Below are positions 25,279 to 34,216 of a stretch of 64,000 nucleotides of DNA, piece after piece (position 1 is the stretch's first letter; each line of letters begins with the position of its first letter). A program made the position numbers and the translations under genes. The DNA is from Azorhizobium sp965227945 (GTDB taxonomy: Bacteria > Pseudomonadota > Alphaproteobacteria > Rhizobiales > Xanthobacteraceae), in contig CBDDGQ010000006.1 in assembly GCA_965227945.1 (NCBI GenBank), positions 3,162,001 to 3,226,000 on the forward strand. Reading direction: 5' to 3'. The notes beneath the pieces are model-generated. The model made no database searches and was not told the origin of the DNA. It was given only the letters and a program-made list of their open reading frames with translations.

Positions 25279-27032
25279 GCTTGGCTCTTGCCTCTCCGCT
25301 CAAGGCGCGCCGCCGTTTCGCCTTCGGGCCGCTGTGGCTGGCGGCGCCCGGCTGCGCCTTCCTCGTCATCTTTTTCCTGATCCCGGTGGTCCGTCTGCTG
25401 GGGCTGAGTGTGCAGGATGCGGACAGTGGTGCCCTGACGAGCGTGCACTACGCGCGGATGTTCAGCGCCGAGGTCTATGTGCGCGTGCTGGGCATCACCT
25501 TCCGGATCGCCGGTCTGACGGCCCTGTTCTCGGTGCTGTTCGGCTATCCGCTGGCCTATTGGCTGGCCCGCCAGCCCGAAGCCCGGCGCGGCAAGCTGGT
25601 GCTGCTGGTGCTGGTGCCGTTCTGGACCAGCTATCTGGTGAAGACCTTCGCCTGGATGCTCATCCTCGGCCGCAACGGCGTGTTCAATTCCACGGCCCAG
25701 GCGTTGGGCCTGATCGATACGCCGTTGGCGCTGCTGCACAAAGAGTTCGGCGTGATGATCGGCATGGTCCACGCCATGCTCCCCCTGGCGGTGCTGACCA
25801 TGCTGCCGGTGATGACCGGCATCGACCGGCGTCTGGACCAGGCCGCCGGCACCTTGGGCTCGGCCCCGGCGCAGGCCTTCTGGCTGGTGTATTTCCCCCT
25901 GTCGCTGCCCGGCCTTGCCGCTGCGGGCCTGCTGTCCTTCATCTCGTCGCTGGGCTTCTTCATCGTGCCGGCCTTGCTGGGCGGGCGGCAGCAGACCATG
26001 CTGGCGCAGATCATCATCACCCAGGTGCAGGAGATCCTGAATTGGGCCTTCGCCGGGGCGCTGTCGGCTTTGATGCTGGTGGCTGCGCTGGTGACCTGCT
26101 GGCTCTATGACCGGGTGTTCGGCCTCTCCAGCCTCTCCGGCGAGGGCAGCCGCCGCGGTTCTGGTGATGGCCGGTTGCGCCGCCTGGGCGTGGAACTCCT
26201 CTACGCGCTCTCGCGACTCTGCGCCAAGCTTGCCGATGTCACGCGTCGGCTCACGGGCCGCCGCGCCACGGGCGCCATCCTGCCGCTCTATTGCATGGTG
26301 GCGCTGGCGTTCCTGCTCCTGCCGGCGCTGGTCGTTCTGCCGGTGGGCTTCACCAGTTCCGCGTTTCTGGAGTTCCCGCCGCCGGGCTACAGCCTGCGCT
26401 GGTTCGCCACCTATTTTCAGTCGGAGGTGTGGATTGGCGCCACGATCCGTTCCTTCGGCGTGGCCCTGGCCACGGGCGTGCTGGCCACGGTGATCGGCGG
26501 CGCTGCGGCCTTGGCGCTGGCCCGCTCCACCTCGCGCTGGCGCGGGCTGGTCTTCGCCTTCTTCCTCGCGCCCATGATCGTGCCGCGCATCGTTCTGGCG
26601 GTGGGGCTGTTCTATCTGTTTGCCCAGATCGGGCTGGTGGCCAGCGATCTCGGCCTCATCATCGGCCACACGGTTCTGGCGCTGCCGTTCGCGCTGGTGG
26701 CTGTGGCCGCGGTGATCAAGGGCTATGACTGGCGCCTGGACCAGGCGGCGGCGACGCTGGGCGCCAACCGCCTGCAAGTGCTGCGGCTGGTGACCATTCC
26801 CAATATCAAGGGCGGTCTGGTGGCGGCCTTCCTGTTTTCCTTCATCACCTCGTTCGACGAACTGAGCATTGCGCTGTTCGTCTCCGGTGGCGTCAAGACC
26901 ACCCTGCCCAAGCAGATGTGGGACGACATGATCCTCCAACTGAATCCGACCCTCGCCGCCGTCTCGGTGGTGATCTTCGTCATCATCACCAGCCTTCTGC
27001 TCATTGCCGAACAGGTGCGCCGCCGCGCCTGA
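25275..27032 (+). CDS. Fused double permease of a polyamine-type ABC importer, cluster 1
   Basis: A 585-residue protein holding two permeases that are usually separate (PotB and PotC). The first half ends its core with the EAA loop AAGTLGSAPAQAFWLVYFPLSLPG; I cite it at about residues 195-220. A hydrophilic linker near 290-330 joins the second half (from FLLLPALVVLPVGFT), whose EAA loop reads AAATLGANRLQVLRLVTIP. A single chain can thus form the whole membrane channel. The gene at 36761-38563 has the same fusion, which supports common descent of the two clusters. Confidence 0.93.
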   Translation: MSLALASPLKARRRFAFGPLWLAAPGCAFLVIFFLIPVVRLLGLSVQDADSGALTSVHYARMFSAEVYVRVLGITFRIAGLTALFSVLFGYPLAYWLARQPEARRGKLVLLVLVPFWTSYLVKTFAWMLILGRNGVFNSTAQALGLIDTPLALLHKEFGVMIGMVHAMLPLAVLTMLPVMTGIDRRLDQAAGTLGSAPAQAFWLVYFPLSLPGLAAAGLLSFISSLGFFIVPALLGGRQQTMLAQIIITQVQEILNWAFAGALSALMLVAALVTCWLYDRVFGLSSLSGEGSRRGSGDGRLRRLGVELLYALSRLCAKLADVTRRLTGRRATGAILPLYCMVALAFLLLPALVVLPVGFTSSAFLEFPPPGYSLRWFATYFQSEVWIGATIRSFGVALATGVLATVIGGAAALALARSTSRWRGLVFAFFLAPMIVPRIVLAVGLFYLFAQIGLVASDLGLIIGHTVLALPFALVAVAAVIKGYDWRLDQAAATLGANRLQVLRLVTIPNIKGGLVAAFLFSFITSFDELSIALFVSGGVKTTLPKQMWDDMILQLNPTLAAVSVVIFVIITSLLLIAEQVRRRA

Positions 27033-27059
27033 TTGGGAGCCTGCCGAAAGACCCCTGCC

Positions 27060-28586
27060 ATGACCTTCGCCAGCGAGGGCTTCCTCGACCTGTTTCTGCC
27101 CTTGGCCGCCGCCGAGCCGGAGCGCCTGTTTGCCCGCTTCAACGGCACGCCTGTCAATCTGGGGGATCTCGACCGCATGTCGGCCAGCTTCGCCGCGGCG
27201 CTCGTCGCGCGCGGCATCACCCCCGGCGCCCGCGTGGCGGTGATGATGCGCAACAGCCCGGCGACCCTGGCCGTGCTGTTCGGCATTGCGCGGGCGGGGG
27301 CGGTCTGGGTGCCGGTCAATGCCCAGCAGCGAGGCGAGGGGCTGAAATATATTCTGGAGCACAGCGCGCCCGAGGCCATCGTGGTGGACGCGGACCTCTA
27401 TCCGACCGTGACCGAGAGCGGCGCGCGCACCGGTGATGCCTGGCTCATCCAGGCCGGTGTTGCAGATGGCCTGGAGGCCATCCTGGCAGCCGACAGCGCC
27501 TGGTCTGCCCCGGCGCCCGCGGCGCAGGACATGTTCGCGCTCATGTACACGTCCGGCACCACCGGGCAGCCCAAGGGGGTCATGGTCACCCATCTGATGA
27601 TGCGACTGGCGGGACAGGCGGTGGCGCAGGTCTCCGCGGTGCGCGATGGCGATGCCATGTTCGTCTGGGAGCCGCTCTACCACATCGGCGGCGCGCAACT
27701 GATCGTGTTGCCGCTGATCGCCAAGGTGCATCTGGCGATGGTGGACCGCTTCAGCGCCTCGCGCTTCTGGGATCAGGTGCGCGCCGAGGGGGCGACGCAC
27801 ATTCATTATCTCGGCGGGATCCTGCAGATTCTGCTGAAGCAGCCGCCGCGCGATGACGATCGCCGGCACGACGTGCGCATCGCCTGGGGTGGCGGGTGCG
27901 CCCTGGAGGTGTGGCGGGCGTTCGAGGACCGCTTCGGGGTGCAGATCCGCGAGTGCTACGGCATGACAGAAGCCTCCAGCATCACCACCTGCAACGATCG
28001 GGGCGTGCTCGGCTCGGTGGGCCGGGAGATGCCGTGGTTCGATGTGGCCTTGCTGGACGCCGCGGGACGGCCCGTGGGCCAGGGCGAGCGGGGCGAGATT
28101 GTCGTCACCACGCGCCTGCCCGGCGCCATCTGCCCCGGCTATTTCCGCAATCCGGAAGCCACCGCCCGGGCCTTGAAGGACGGCGCGTTGCACACCGGCG
28201 ATCTGGGGTCGCGCGACGCGGAGGGCAACCTGTACTTCCATGGTCGGATGACCGACAGCGTGCGCTGCAAGGGCGAGAATGTCTCCGCCTGGGAGGTGGA
28301 GCATGTGGCCGCCACCCACCCGGCGGTGGAGGATTGCGCCATCATCGGCGTGAAGGCGGATGTGGGCGAGCAGGACATCAAATTGTTCGTCAAGCCGAAG
28401 GCGGGAGCGGATCTGGATCCGGCGGATCTGGCAGCCTGGCTGGCCACCCGTCTGGCACCCTATCAGGTGCCGCGCTATGTGGCTGTGGTGGCCGAGTTCG
28501 AGCGCACCCCCAGCCTGCGCATCATGAAGCACCGGCTGTCATCCCGCACGGATGACTGCTTCGATCGCTTCATCCCGGCACTCTGA
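27060..28586 (+). CDS. CaiC-like AMP-dependent acyl-CoA ligase, cluster 1
   Basis: A 508-residue adenylate-forming enzyme that joins a carboxylic acid to CoA through an acyl-AMP. The phosphate loop is MYTSGTTGQPKG; the A5 region is ECYGMTEA; the A8 hinge is KGENVSAWEVE. Wording around the A8 and core (FSASRFWDQVRA, YLGGILQILLKQP) is closest to carnitine/crotonobetaine CoA ligases. The C-terminal loop, usually with an invariant lysine in GK, reads TPSLRIMKHR, with Arg in that place. ATG 27060 is 27 bases after the permease. Its paralogue is at 41991-43595. Confidence 0.9.
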   Translation: MTFASEGFLDLFLPLAAAEPERLFARFNGTPVNLGDLDRMSASFAAALVARGITPGARVAVMMRNSPATLAVLFGIARAGAVWVPVNAQQRGEGLKYILEHSAPEAIVVDADLYPTVTESGARTGDAWLIQAGVADGLEAILAADSAWSAPAPAAQDMFALMYTSGTTGQPKGVMVTHLMMRLAGQAVAQVSAVRDGDAMFVWEPLYHIGGAQLIVLPLIAKVHLAMVDRFSASRFWDQVRAEGATHIHYLGGILQILLKQPPRDDDRRHDVRIAWGGGCALEVWRAFEDRFGVQIRECYGMTEASSITTCNDRGVLGSVGREMPWFDVALLDAAGRPVGQGERGEIVVTTRLPGAICPGYFRNPEATARALKDGALHTGDLGSRDAEGNLYFHGRMTDSVRCKGENVSAWEVEHVAATHPAVEDCAIIGVKADVGEQDIKLFVKPKAGADLDPADLAAWLATRLAPYQVPRYVAVVAEFERTPSLRIMKHRLSSRTDDCFDRFIPAL

Positions 28587-28615
28587 TCCGCGGCACCCTC
28601 GCCGACTGCCGCGGA
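28587..28615. terminator. Inverted repeat between convergent genes
   Basis: TCCGCGGCA (28587-28595) pairs perfectly with TGCCGCGGA (28607-28615) over an 11-base loop. It starts at the last codon of the CoA ligase and faces the LysR gene ending at 28647. It probably terminates the first operon; there is no T-run. Confidence 0.5.
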
Positions 28616-28646
28616 CCGTCCCGGGACTCATCCGCGGCACCCGCGT

Positions 28647-29546
28647 CTATGGCCGATCGGCGGCGGTTTCCGCCAGCAGCCAGTCCCGGAAGGCCACCAG
28701 CGGCAGGTGGCCGCTGCGGTCCTTGGGCCAGGCCAGATAATAGGATTCCGCGCTCTCCATGGGTCGATCGAGGGCGGCGACCAACTGGCCCGACGCCAGC
28801 TCGTCCTGGATCAGGAAGTCCGGCAGCAGCGCCACGCCCATGCCGGCGATGGCCGCTTGCGCGGCGGTGGCAAACTGATCGAACAGCATGCCGTGCACCC
28901 CGTGAGCCGGGGCACCGTTCAAGGACAGCCAGCGCTCCCACGCGTCGGGACGCGTGGTGAGGTGCAAGAGGGGCGCCTGGCGCAGATCCTCGGGCTTGCG
29001 GAACCGATGGGTCTTGCGCACCTGCGGACTGCAGGCGGGAATGACGGTTTCCGACCGCAGCAGAACCAGTTCGCCGCCGGGCCACTCTCCCTGTCCGAAA
29101 TGGATCGCGGCATCCACCGGCTCGAGGCGAAAATCGAACTGCGACAGGCGCGTCACCAGATTGAGGGTGATGCCGGGGTTCTTGGCGAGGAACGCCGGCA
29201 GGCGCGGCGCCAGCCACCGCGTGCCGAAGGTGGGCAGGATGGCGAGGGTCAAGGTGCCGCCGAAGGGATTGGCGCGCAGATTCAAGGAGGCGGCGCTGAT
29301 CTTGCGGAGCGCTTCGCGGATCTCGCGGGCATAGGCCTCCCCGCCGAGGGTCAGATGAATGGTCTGCCGCTCCCGGTGAAACAGCGCCACCTCCAACTGC
29401 TCCTCAAGCGCCTTGATCTGCCGACTGACCGCGCTCTGGGTCAGCGACAATTCCTTGGCCGCGGCGGTGACGCTGCCGGTGCGTGCGGCGGCCTCGAAGG
29501 CGGACAGCAAGGGAAGAGACGGGAGGAAGCGTCGCGGACTCTGCAT
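28647..29546 (-). CDS. LysR-family regulator (GcvA-like)
   Basis: A 299-residue regulator. The N-terminal winged helix reads LLSAFEAAARTGSVTAAAKE with LTQSAVSRQIKALEEQL; the rest is the periplasmic-binding-like effector domain. The family wording (RFLPSLPLLSAFEAAAR) is that of the GcvA branch. It is divergent from the 2-oxoadipate decarboxylase gene and has a clear T-N11-A palindrome in the 365-base gap. It therefore probably controls the downstream lysine/aminoadipate genes, with an intermediate as the effector. Confidence 0.93.
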   Translation of the reverse strand: MQSPRRFLPSLPLLSAFEAAARTGSVTAAAKELSLTQSAVSRQIKALEEQLEVALFHRERQTIHLTLGGEAYAREIREALRKISAASLNLRANPFGGTLTLAILPTFGTRWLAPRLPAFLAKNPGITLNLVTRLSQFDFRLEPVDAAIHFGQGEWPGGELVLLRSETVIPACSPQVRKTHRFRKPEDLRQAPLLHLTTRPDAWERWLSLNGAPAHGVHGMLFDQFATAAQAAIAGMGVALLPDFLIQDELASGQLVAALDRPMESAESYYLAWPKDRSGHLPLVAFRDWLLAETAADRP

Positions 29547-29768
29547 TTCATTCCCGATCCGAATGAACGGGGCGCGCGATGGCGCTCCTCAAAAGCTTGG
29601 CGAGGAAGACGCGGCGTCCCCTCACGAGTGCAGTTTCGCCGTCAGGATCCCTCGACCGCCCCCCAACCTTGAAGGTGATCCCGCCGACCTCGAGGCGGTG
29701 GCATCACGCCTCCAGGTCCGCAAGCTCAGTTCCTGATCCCACAGGTTCGAAGGCGTCGCGCCTCAATG

Positions 29769-29787
29769 TCATTCTACCAGGGAATGA
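29769..29787. promoter_or_regulatory. LysR-type palindrome (T-N11-A)
   Basis: TCATTC (29769-29774) and GAATGA (29782-29787) form a perfect inverted repeat spaced by seven bases, containing the T-N11-A core of LysR sites. It lies 125 bases before the hglS start and 223 bases from the LysR start. The rest of this 365-base region (29547-29911) shows no gene. Confidence 0.5.
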
Positions 29788-29911
29788 TCTGTGAAGAAAC
29801 CATTGTTGGATTCAGCGCCCGCCAGGTGCTTGGATCGCCGCAGGCCGGGGCCACCGGATGCGGCGCGGGGCGCGTGCGATCCCGGCGGTCGTTCGCGAGA
29901 AGGAAGCTCAG

Positions 29912-31333
29912 ATGTCCAGCGGTGATGTGGTTCCCCCCAACGAAATCCGGACGCTGTTTTCGCGGGCCATGTCCGACATGTATCGGGCCGAGGTGCCGCA
30001 ATATGGCACCCTGATGGAACTGGTGCGCGATGTGAACGCGGCGACGCTGGCCGCCGATCCGGCCCTGAAAGCCACCCTGGAGCGCCACGACGAACTGGAT
30101 CGGCTCAGCCTGGAGCGTCACGGCGCGATCCGCCTGGGCACCCCACAGGAACTGTCGTCCATTCGCCGCGTCTTCGCGGTCATGGGCATGTTTCCGGTGG
30201 GCTATTATGACCTCTCGGTGGCTGGCGTGCCGGTGCACTCCACCGCCTTCCGGCCCATTGACGACGAGGCACTGCGCCGCAATCCGTTCCGCGTGTTCAC
30301 CTCGCTGCTGCGCCTGGAGTTGATCGAGGACGCGGCCCTGCGCGCCGAGGCGGCACGCATTCTCGCCGCGCGGCAGATCTTCACGTCGCGGACACTGGAG
30401 CTGGTCCAGGTGTTCGAGCGCGAGGGCGCGCTCACCCGCGTTCAGGCGGAGGAATTCGTGCGCGAGGCGCTGGAGACCTTCCGCTGGCATCGCGATGCCA
30501 CGGTGAGCCTGGCCACCTACAAGAAGCTGCATGATGCGCATCGGCTCATTGCGGATGTGGTGAGCTTCAAGGGGCCGCATATCAATCATCTCACCCCGCG
30601 CACGCTGGACATCGATGCGGTGCAGGCGGGCATGCCGGGACGCGGCATCTCCCCCAAGGCGGTGATCGAGGGGCCGCCGCGCCGGCAGTGTCCCATCCTG
30701 CTGCGGCAGACCAGCTTCAAGGCGCTGGAAGAGGACATCGCATTCAAGGTGGACACCGACGGCGCCGCGGCCGGGACCCACACCGCGCGGTTCGGCGAGA
30801 TCGAGCAGCGCGGCGTCGCCCTCACCGCCAAGGGCCGGCAATTGTATGATCGCCTCCTGGCCAGTGTGCGGCGGGACGTGCAGGTGGGTGCCGGCGGCTC
30901 CAACGCCGGCGACTACGCCAGCGAGCTGGCGGAGCGGTTCCGCGACCTGCCTGACAGCTGGGCGGAATTGCGTACCCAGGGCCTGGCCTTCTTCCGCTAT
31001 TCCGCCACGCCGATGGGACGGGTCGCTGCCGCCCGCGGACCGATATCCGGCACCTTGGATGAGCTCGTCGCCCAGGGTCACGTCCGGTTCGATCCCATCG
31101 TCTATGAGGATTTCCTGCCCGTCAGCGCCGCCGGCATCTTCCAGTCGAACCTGGGGACGGACGCGCAGCAGAACTATGCCGCGCGCTCCAACCGGCAGGC
31201 GTTTGAAGACGGCCTCGGCGCCGCGGTGCTTGACGAACTGGACCTCTATTCGAAGGCCGAGACGCTCTCCATCGAGGCGACCATGGACGATCTGACTGCG
31301 GTGCGCGGCACCAGGTCCAAGGCGAGCGCATAG
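29912..31333 (+). CDS. hglS: 2-oxoadipate dioxygenase/decarboxylase (HglS, DUF1338)
   Basis: A 473-residue iron enzyme of the DUF1338/YdcJ family. HglS turns 2-oxoadipate into D-2-hydroxyglutarate with oxygen and loss of CO2, an end step of lysine breakdown. The residues known from Pseudomonas HglS are found in place: His70 and Arg74 (LERHGAIR), His226 (GPHINHLT) and a Glu in RFGEIEQRG near 296. ATG 29912 follows GAAGGAAG. The next gene, an aldehyde dehydrogenase for the preceding steps, starts 49 bases later. Confidence 0.92.
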   Translation: MSSGDVVPPNEIRTLFSRAMSDMYRAEVPQYGTLMELVRDVNAATLAADPALKATLERHDELDRLSLERHGAIRLGTPQELSSIRRVFAVMGMFPVGYYDLSVAGVPVHSTAFRPIDDEALRRNPFRVFTSLLRLELIEDAALRAEAARILAARQIFTSRTLELVQVFEREGALTRVQAEEFVREALETFRWHRDATVSLATYKKLHDAHRLIADVVSFKGPHINHLTPRTLDIDAVQAGMPGRGISPKAVIEGPPRRQCPILLRQTSFKALEEDIAFKVDTDGAAAGTHTARFGEIEQRGVALTAKGRQLYDRLLASVRRDVQVGAGGSNAGDYASELAERFRDLPDSWAELRTQGLAFFRYSATPMGRVAAARGPISGTLDELVAQGHVRFDPIVYEDFLPVSAAGIFQSNLGTDAQQNYAARSNRQAFEDGLGAAVLDELDLYSKAETLSIEATMDDLTAVRGTRSKASA

Positions 31334-31382
31334 GCTGCGCGCTGCGCGTGCCCTTCATTCCCTTTCAGAGAAAGACGCCCTG

Positions 31383-32948
31383 ATGCCTTCCATGTCCCTC
31401 CGCTCCAGCGCCGCCGCCACACCCACCCTTGCGGACGATGTGCAAGAGCTGCTGGAGCAGCTCGGCGTGCCGCCGGCGCGGTTCAGCGGCGGCACGCTCA
31501 CCGCGCGCTCGCCGATCACCGGCGAGGCCCTCGCCCGTGTGCCTGAGGTGTCCGAGGCGCAGGCGCACGCGGCCATCGAGGCCGCCCATGCGGCCTTCCT
31601 GGCCTGGCGCCAGGTGCCGGCGCCGCAGCGCGGCGAACTGGTGCGTCTGCTGGGCGAGGAATTGCGCGCGCACAAGCAGGCGCTCGGGCGGCTGGTGTCC
31701 ATCGAGGTGGGCAAGGTCACCTCGGAGGGGCTCGGCGAAGTTCAGGAGATGATCGACATCTGCGATTTTGCGGTGGGTCTCTCCCGGCAACTTTATGGCC
31801 TGACCATTGCCACCGAGCGGGCCGAGCACCGCATGATGGAGACCTGGCATCCGTTGGGGGTCACCGGCATCATCTCCGCCTTCAATTTCCCGGTGGCGGT
31901 GTGGGCTTGGAATGCCGCGCTGGCCCTGGTGTGCGGCAATTCCATCGTGTGGAAGCCGTCGGAGAAGACGCCGCTGACGGCGCTGGCCACCGAGGCGCTT
32001 CTTGAGCGCGCGCTCCAGCGCTACGTCGCGGGTGGCGGCACCGCCCCGGAGGGGCTGTCCTGCGTGCTCATCGCCGGCCGCGCGGTGGGGCAGGTGCTGG
32101 TGAATCACCCGAAGGTTCCGCTGGTATCGGCGACCGGCTCAACGGCCATGGGGCGCGCGGTCGGGCCGGCCCTGGCCGCCCGCTTCGCCCGCAGCATCCT
32201 GGAACTGGGCGGCAACAATGCCGCCATCGTCACCCCCACGGCGGACCTGGACCTCACTTTGCGCGGCGTGGCCTTCGCCGCCATGGGCACGGCGGGGCAG
32301 CGCTGCACCACGCTGCGGCGCCTGTTCGTTCACGACAGTGTCTATGATGCTTTCGTCCCGCGGCTGAAGAAGGCCTACGCCTCGGTGAGCGTGGGCAATC
32401 CGCTGGAGGCGGGCACCCTGGTCGGGCCGCTCATCGACAAGGCGGCGTTCGACGCCATGGAGGCGGCCCTGGCGGAAGCGACGGCGGCCGGTGGCACTGT
32501 CTTCAATGGCGATCGGGTGGATGTCGGCGCAGCCGAGGACGCTTTTTATGTCCGCCCCGCCCTGGTGGAGATCGCCGAACAGGCCGGCCCGGTGGCGAAC
32601 GAGACCTTCGCGCCGATCCTCTATGTGATCCGCTACACCGACTTCGACGCAGTGCTCGACCTGCACAACGACGTGCCGCAGGGCCTGTCCTCGTCCATCT
32701 TCACCAATGATCTGCGCGAGGCGGAGGCCTTCCTGTCAGCGCGGGGCTCCGACTGCGGCATCGCCAATGTGAATATCGGCCCCTCGGGCGCCGAGATCGG
32801 CGGCGCGTTCGGCGGCGAGAAGGAGACCGGGGGCGGGCGCGAGTCCGGCTCCGATGCCTGGAAGGCCTATATGCGCCGCGCCACCAACACCATCAATTAC
32901 GGCCGCACCCTGCCTTTGGCGCAGGGCGTGCGGTTCGACGTGGCGTGA
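31383..32948 (+). CDS. amaB: 2-aminoadipate semialdehyde dehydrogenase (ALDH7 type)
   Basis: A 521-residue aldehyde dehydrogenase. Family landmarks are GIISAFNFPVAVWAWN, VWKPSEKTPLTALA, the catalytic Glu in LELGGNNAAI and the nucleophile Cys308 in AGQRCTTLRR. The wording matches ALDH7/AmaB enzymes that oxidise L-2-aminoadipate-6-semialdehyde (in equilibrium with piperideine-6-carboxylate) to L-2-aminoadipate using NAD(P). Context supports this: the aminotransferase and HglS genes on either side complete the route to D-2-hydroxyglutarate. The stop overlaps a GTG just before the next gene. Confidence 0.9.
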   Translation: MPSMSLRSSAAATPTLADDVQELLEQLGVPPARFSGGTLTARSPITGEALARVPEVSEAQAHAAIEAAHAAFLAWRQVPAPQRGELVRLLGEELRAHKQALGRLVSIEVGKVTSEGLGEVQEMIDICDFAVGLSRQLYGLTIATERAEHRMMETWHPLGVTGIISAFNFPVAVWAWNAALALVCGNSIVWKPSEKTPLTALATEALLERALQRYVAGGGTAPEGLSCVLIAGRAVGQVLVNHPKVPLVSATGSTAMGRAVGPALAARFARSILELGGNNAAIVTPTADLDLTLRGVAFAAMGTAGQRCTTLRRLFVHDSVYDAFVPRLKKAYASVSVGNPLEAGTLVGPLIDKAAFDAMEAALAEATAAGGTVFNGDRVDVGAAEDAFYVRPALVEIAEQAGPVANETFAPILYVIRYTDFDAVLDLHNDVPQGLSSSIFTNDLREAEAFLSARGSDCGIANVNIGPSGAEIGGAFGGEKETGGGRESGSDAWKAYMRRATNTINYGRTLPLAQGVRFDVA

Positions 32949-32959
32949 GGGCGCACAGC

Positions 32960-34189
32960 ATGAACGCGCCCGTTCTCGATGCGGCGGGGTTTCGCCCCGC
33001 CGGCCGTCTTGCCGCCATCGGCGTGTCCGAAATCCTCAAGATCACCGGGCTGGCCAGTGATCTGAAGCGCCAGGGGCAGGATGTCATCATCCTGGGCGCC
33101 GGGGAGCCGGATTTCGATACGCCGGATCACATCAAGGCGGCGGCGGCGCAGGCCATGGCCGATGGCGCCACCAAATACACCGCACTGGATGGCACGCCCG
33201 CGCTGAAGCGTGCCATCGCCGAAAAATTCCGCCGCGACAATGGGCTGGCCTATGAATTGGGGGAGATCACCGTCTCCGCCGGCGCCAAGCAGGTGCTCTA
33301 CAACGCCATGATGGCGACCCTCGACCCCGGTGATGAGGTGATCATCCCGACGCCGTTCTGGGTCACCTATGCGGACATCGTGCTGATCGCCGGCGGCACG
33401 CCGGTGCTGGTGCCGTGCTCGGAAGCCAACGGCTTCCGCCTGACCGCCGAGGATCTGGAGCGGGCCATCACGCCCCGCACCCGCTGGGTGATGCTCAACT
33501 CCCCGTCCAACCCCTCGGGCGCGGCCTATGGGGAGGAGCAGTATCGGCCGATCCTGGAGGTGCTGCTGCGCCATCCGCAGGTGTGGCTGATGGTGGACGA
33601 CATGTACGAGCACATCGTCTATGACGCCTTCCGCTTCGTGACGCCTGCGGCCATCGCGCCGGAGCTGAAGGCCCGGACCTTGACCGTCAACGGCGTGTCG
33701 AAGGCTTATGCCATGACCGGCTGGCGCATCGGTTATGCGGGCGGTCCGGCGGCGCTGATCCGGGCCATGGCGGTGGTGCAGAGCCAGTCCACCTCGTGCC
33801 CGTCCTCCATCAGCCAGGCGGCGGCCGTGGCCGCGCTTGAGGGGCCGCAGGATATCGTGGTGGAGCGCTGTCGCGCGTTTCAGGCGCGCCGCGATCGGGT
33901 GGTGGCAGCGCTCAACGGCATCCCCGGCCTGACCTGCCGCGTCCCGGAAGGCGCCTTCTACACCTTCGCCAGTTGCGCCGGCGTGATTGGCAAGACCGCC
34001 CCCGACGGCACGGTGATCGCCAGCGACACGCGCTTTGCAGAATACCTGCTCAGCCGGGTGGGGGTGGCGGTGGTTCCCGGGTCTGCTTTCGGGCTTGCCC
34101 CCTACTTCCGCATCTCCTACGCCACCTCCATGGCGGAGCTGGACGAGGCCTGCCGGCGCATCGCTCGTGCGGTGGCCGATCTCACCTGA
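32960..34189 (+). CDS. PLP aminotransferase, probable 2-aminoadipate transaminase
   Basis: A 409-residue class I aminotransferase of the aspartate/aromatic Ib type. It shows GAGEPDFDTP at the N-terminus, LNSPSNPSGA, and the Schiff-base Lys248 in NGVSKAYAMTGWRIGY; the carboxylate-binding Arg lies in YFRISYA. Alone it could be an aspartate transaminase. Sitting between aminoadipate semialdehyde dehydrogenase and the HglS operon, it most likely converts 2-aminoadipate to 2-oxoadipate. ATG 32960 is preferred; a GTG at 32945 overlapping the upstream stop is possible. Confidence 0.88.
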   Translation: MNAPVLDAAGFRPAGRLAAIGVSEILKITGLASDLKRQGQDVIILGAGEPDFDTPDHIKAAAAQAMADGATKYTALDGTPALKRAIAEKFRRDNGLAYELGEITVSAGAKQVLYNAMMATLDPGDEVIIPTPFWVTYADIVLIAGGTPVLVPCSEANGFRLTAEDLERAITPRTRWVMLNSPSNPSGAAYGEEQYRPILEVLLRHPQVWLMVDDMYEHIVYDAFRFVTPAAIAPELKARTLTVNGVSKAYAMTGWRIGYAGGPAALIRAMAVVQSQSTSCPSSISQAAAVAALEGPQDIVVERCRAFQARRDRVVAALNGIPGLTCRVPEGAFYTFASCAGVIGKTAPDGTVIASDTRFAEYLLSRVGVAVVPGSAFGLAPYFRISYATSMAELDEACRRIARAVADLT

Positions 34190-34207
34190 GGCGGCACCAA
34201 GGCCGCC
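34190..34207. terminator. Short hairpin between convergent genes
   Basis: GGCGGC (34190-34195) pairs with GCCGCC (34202-34207) over a six-base loop, directly after the aminotransferase stop and ahead of the IclR gene coming from the other side. A weak but well-placed terminator. Confidence 0.4.
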
Positions 34208-34216
34208 CGGCCCGCG

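Noticed and set aside
25116..28532. Very long minus-strand open frame opposite the cluster 1 importer and ligase
   Set aside because: It covers parts of three real genes, has His/Gln/Arg-rich content and no ribosome site.
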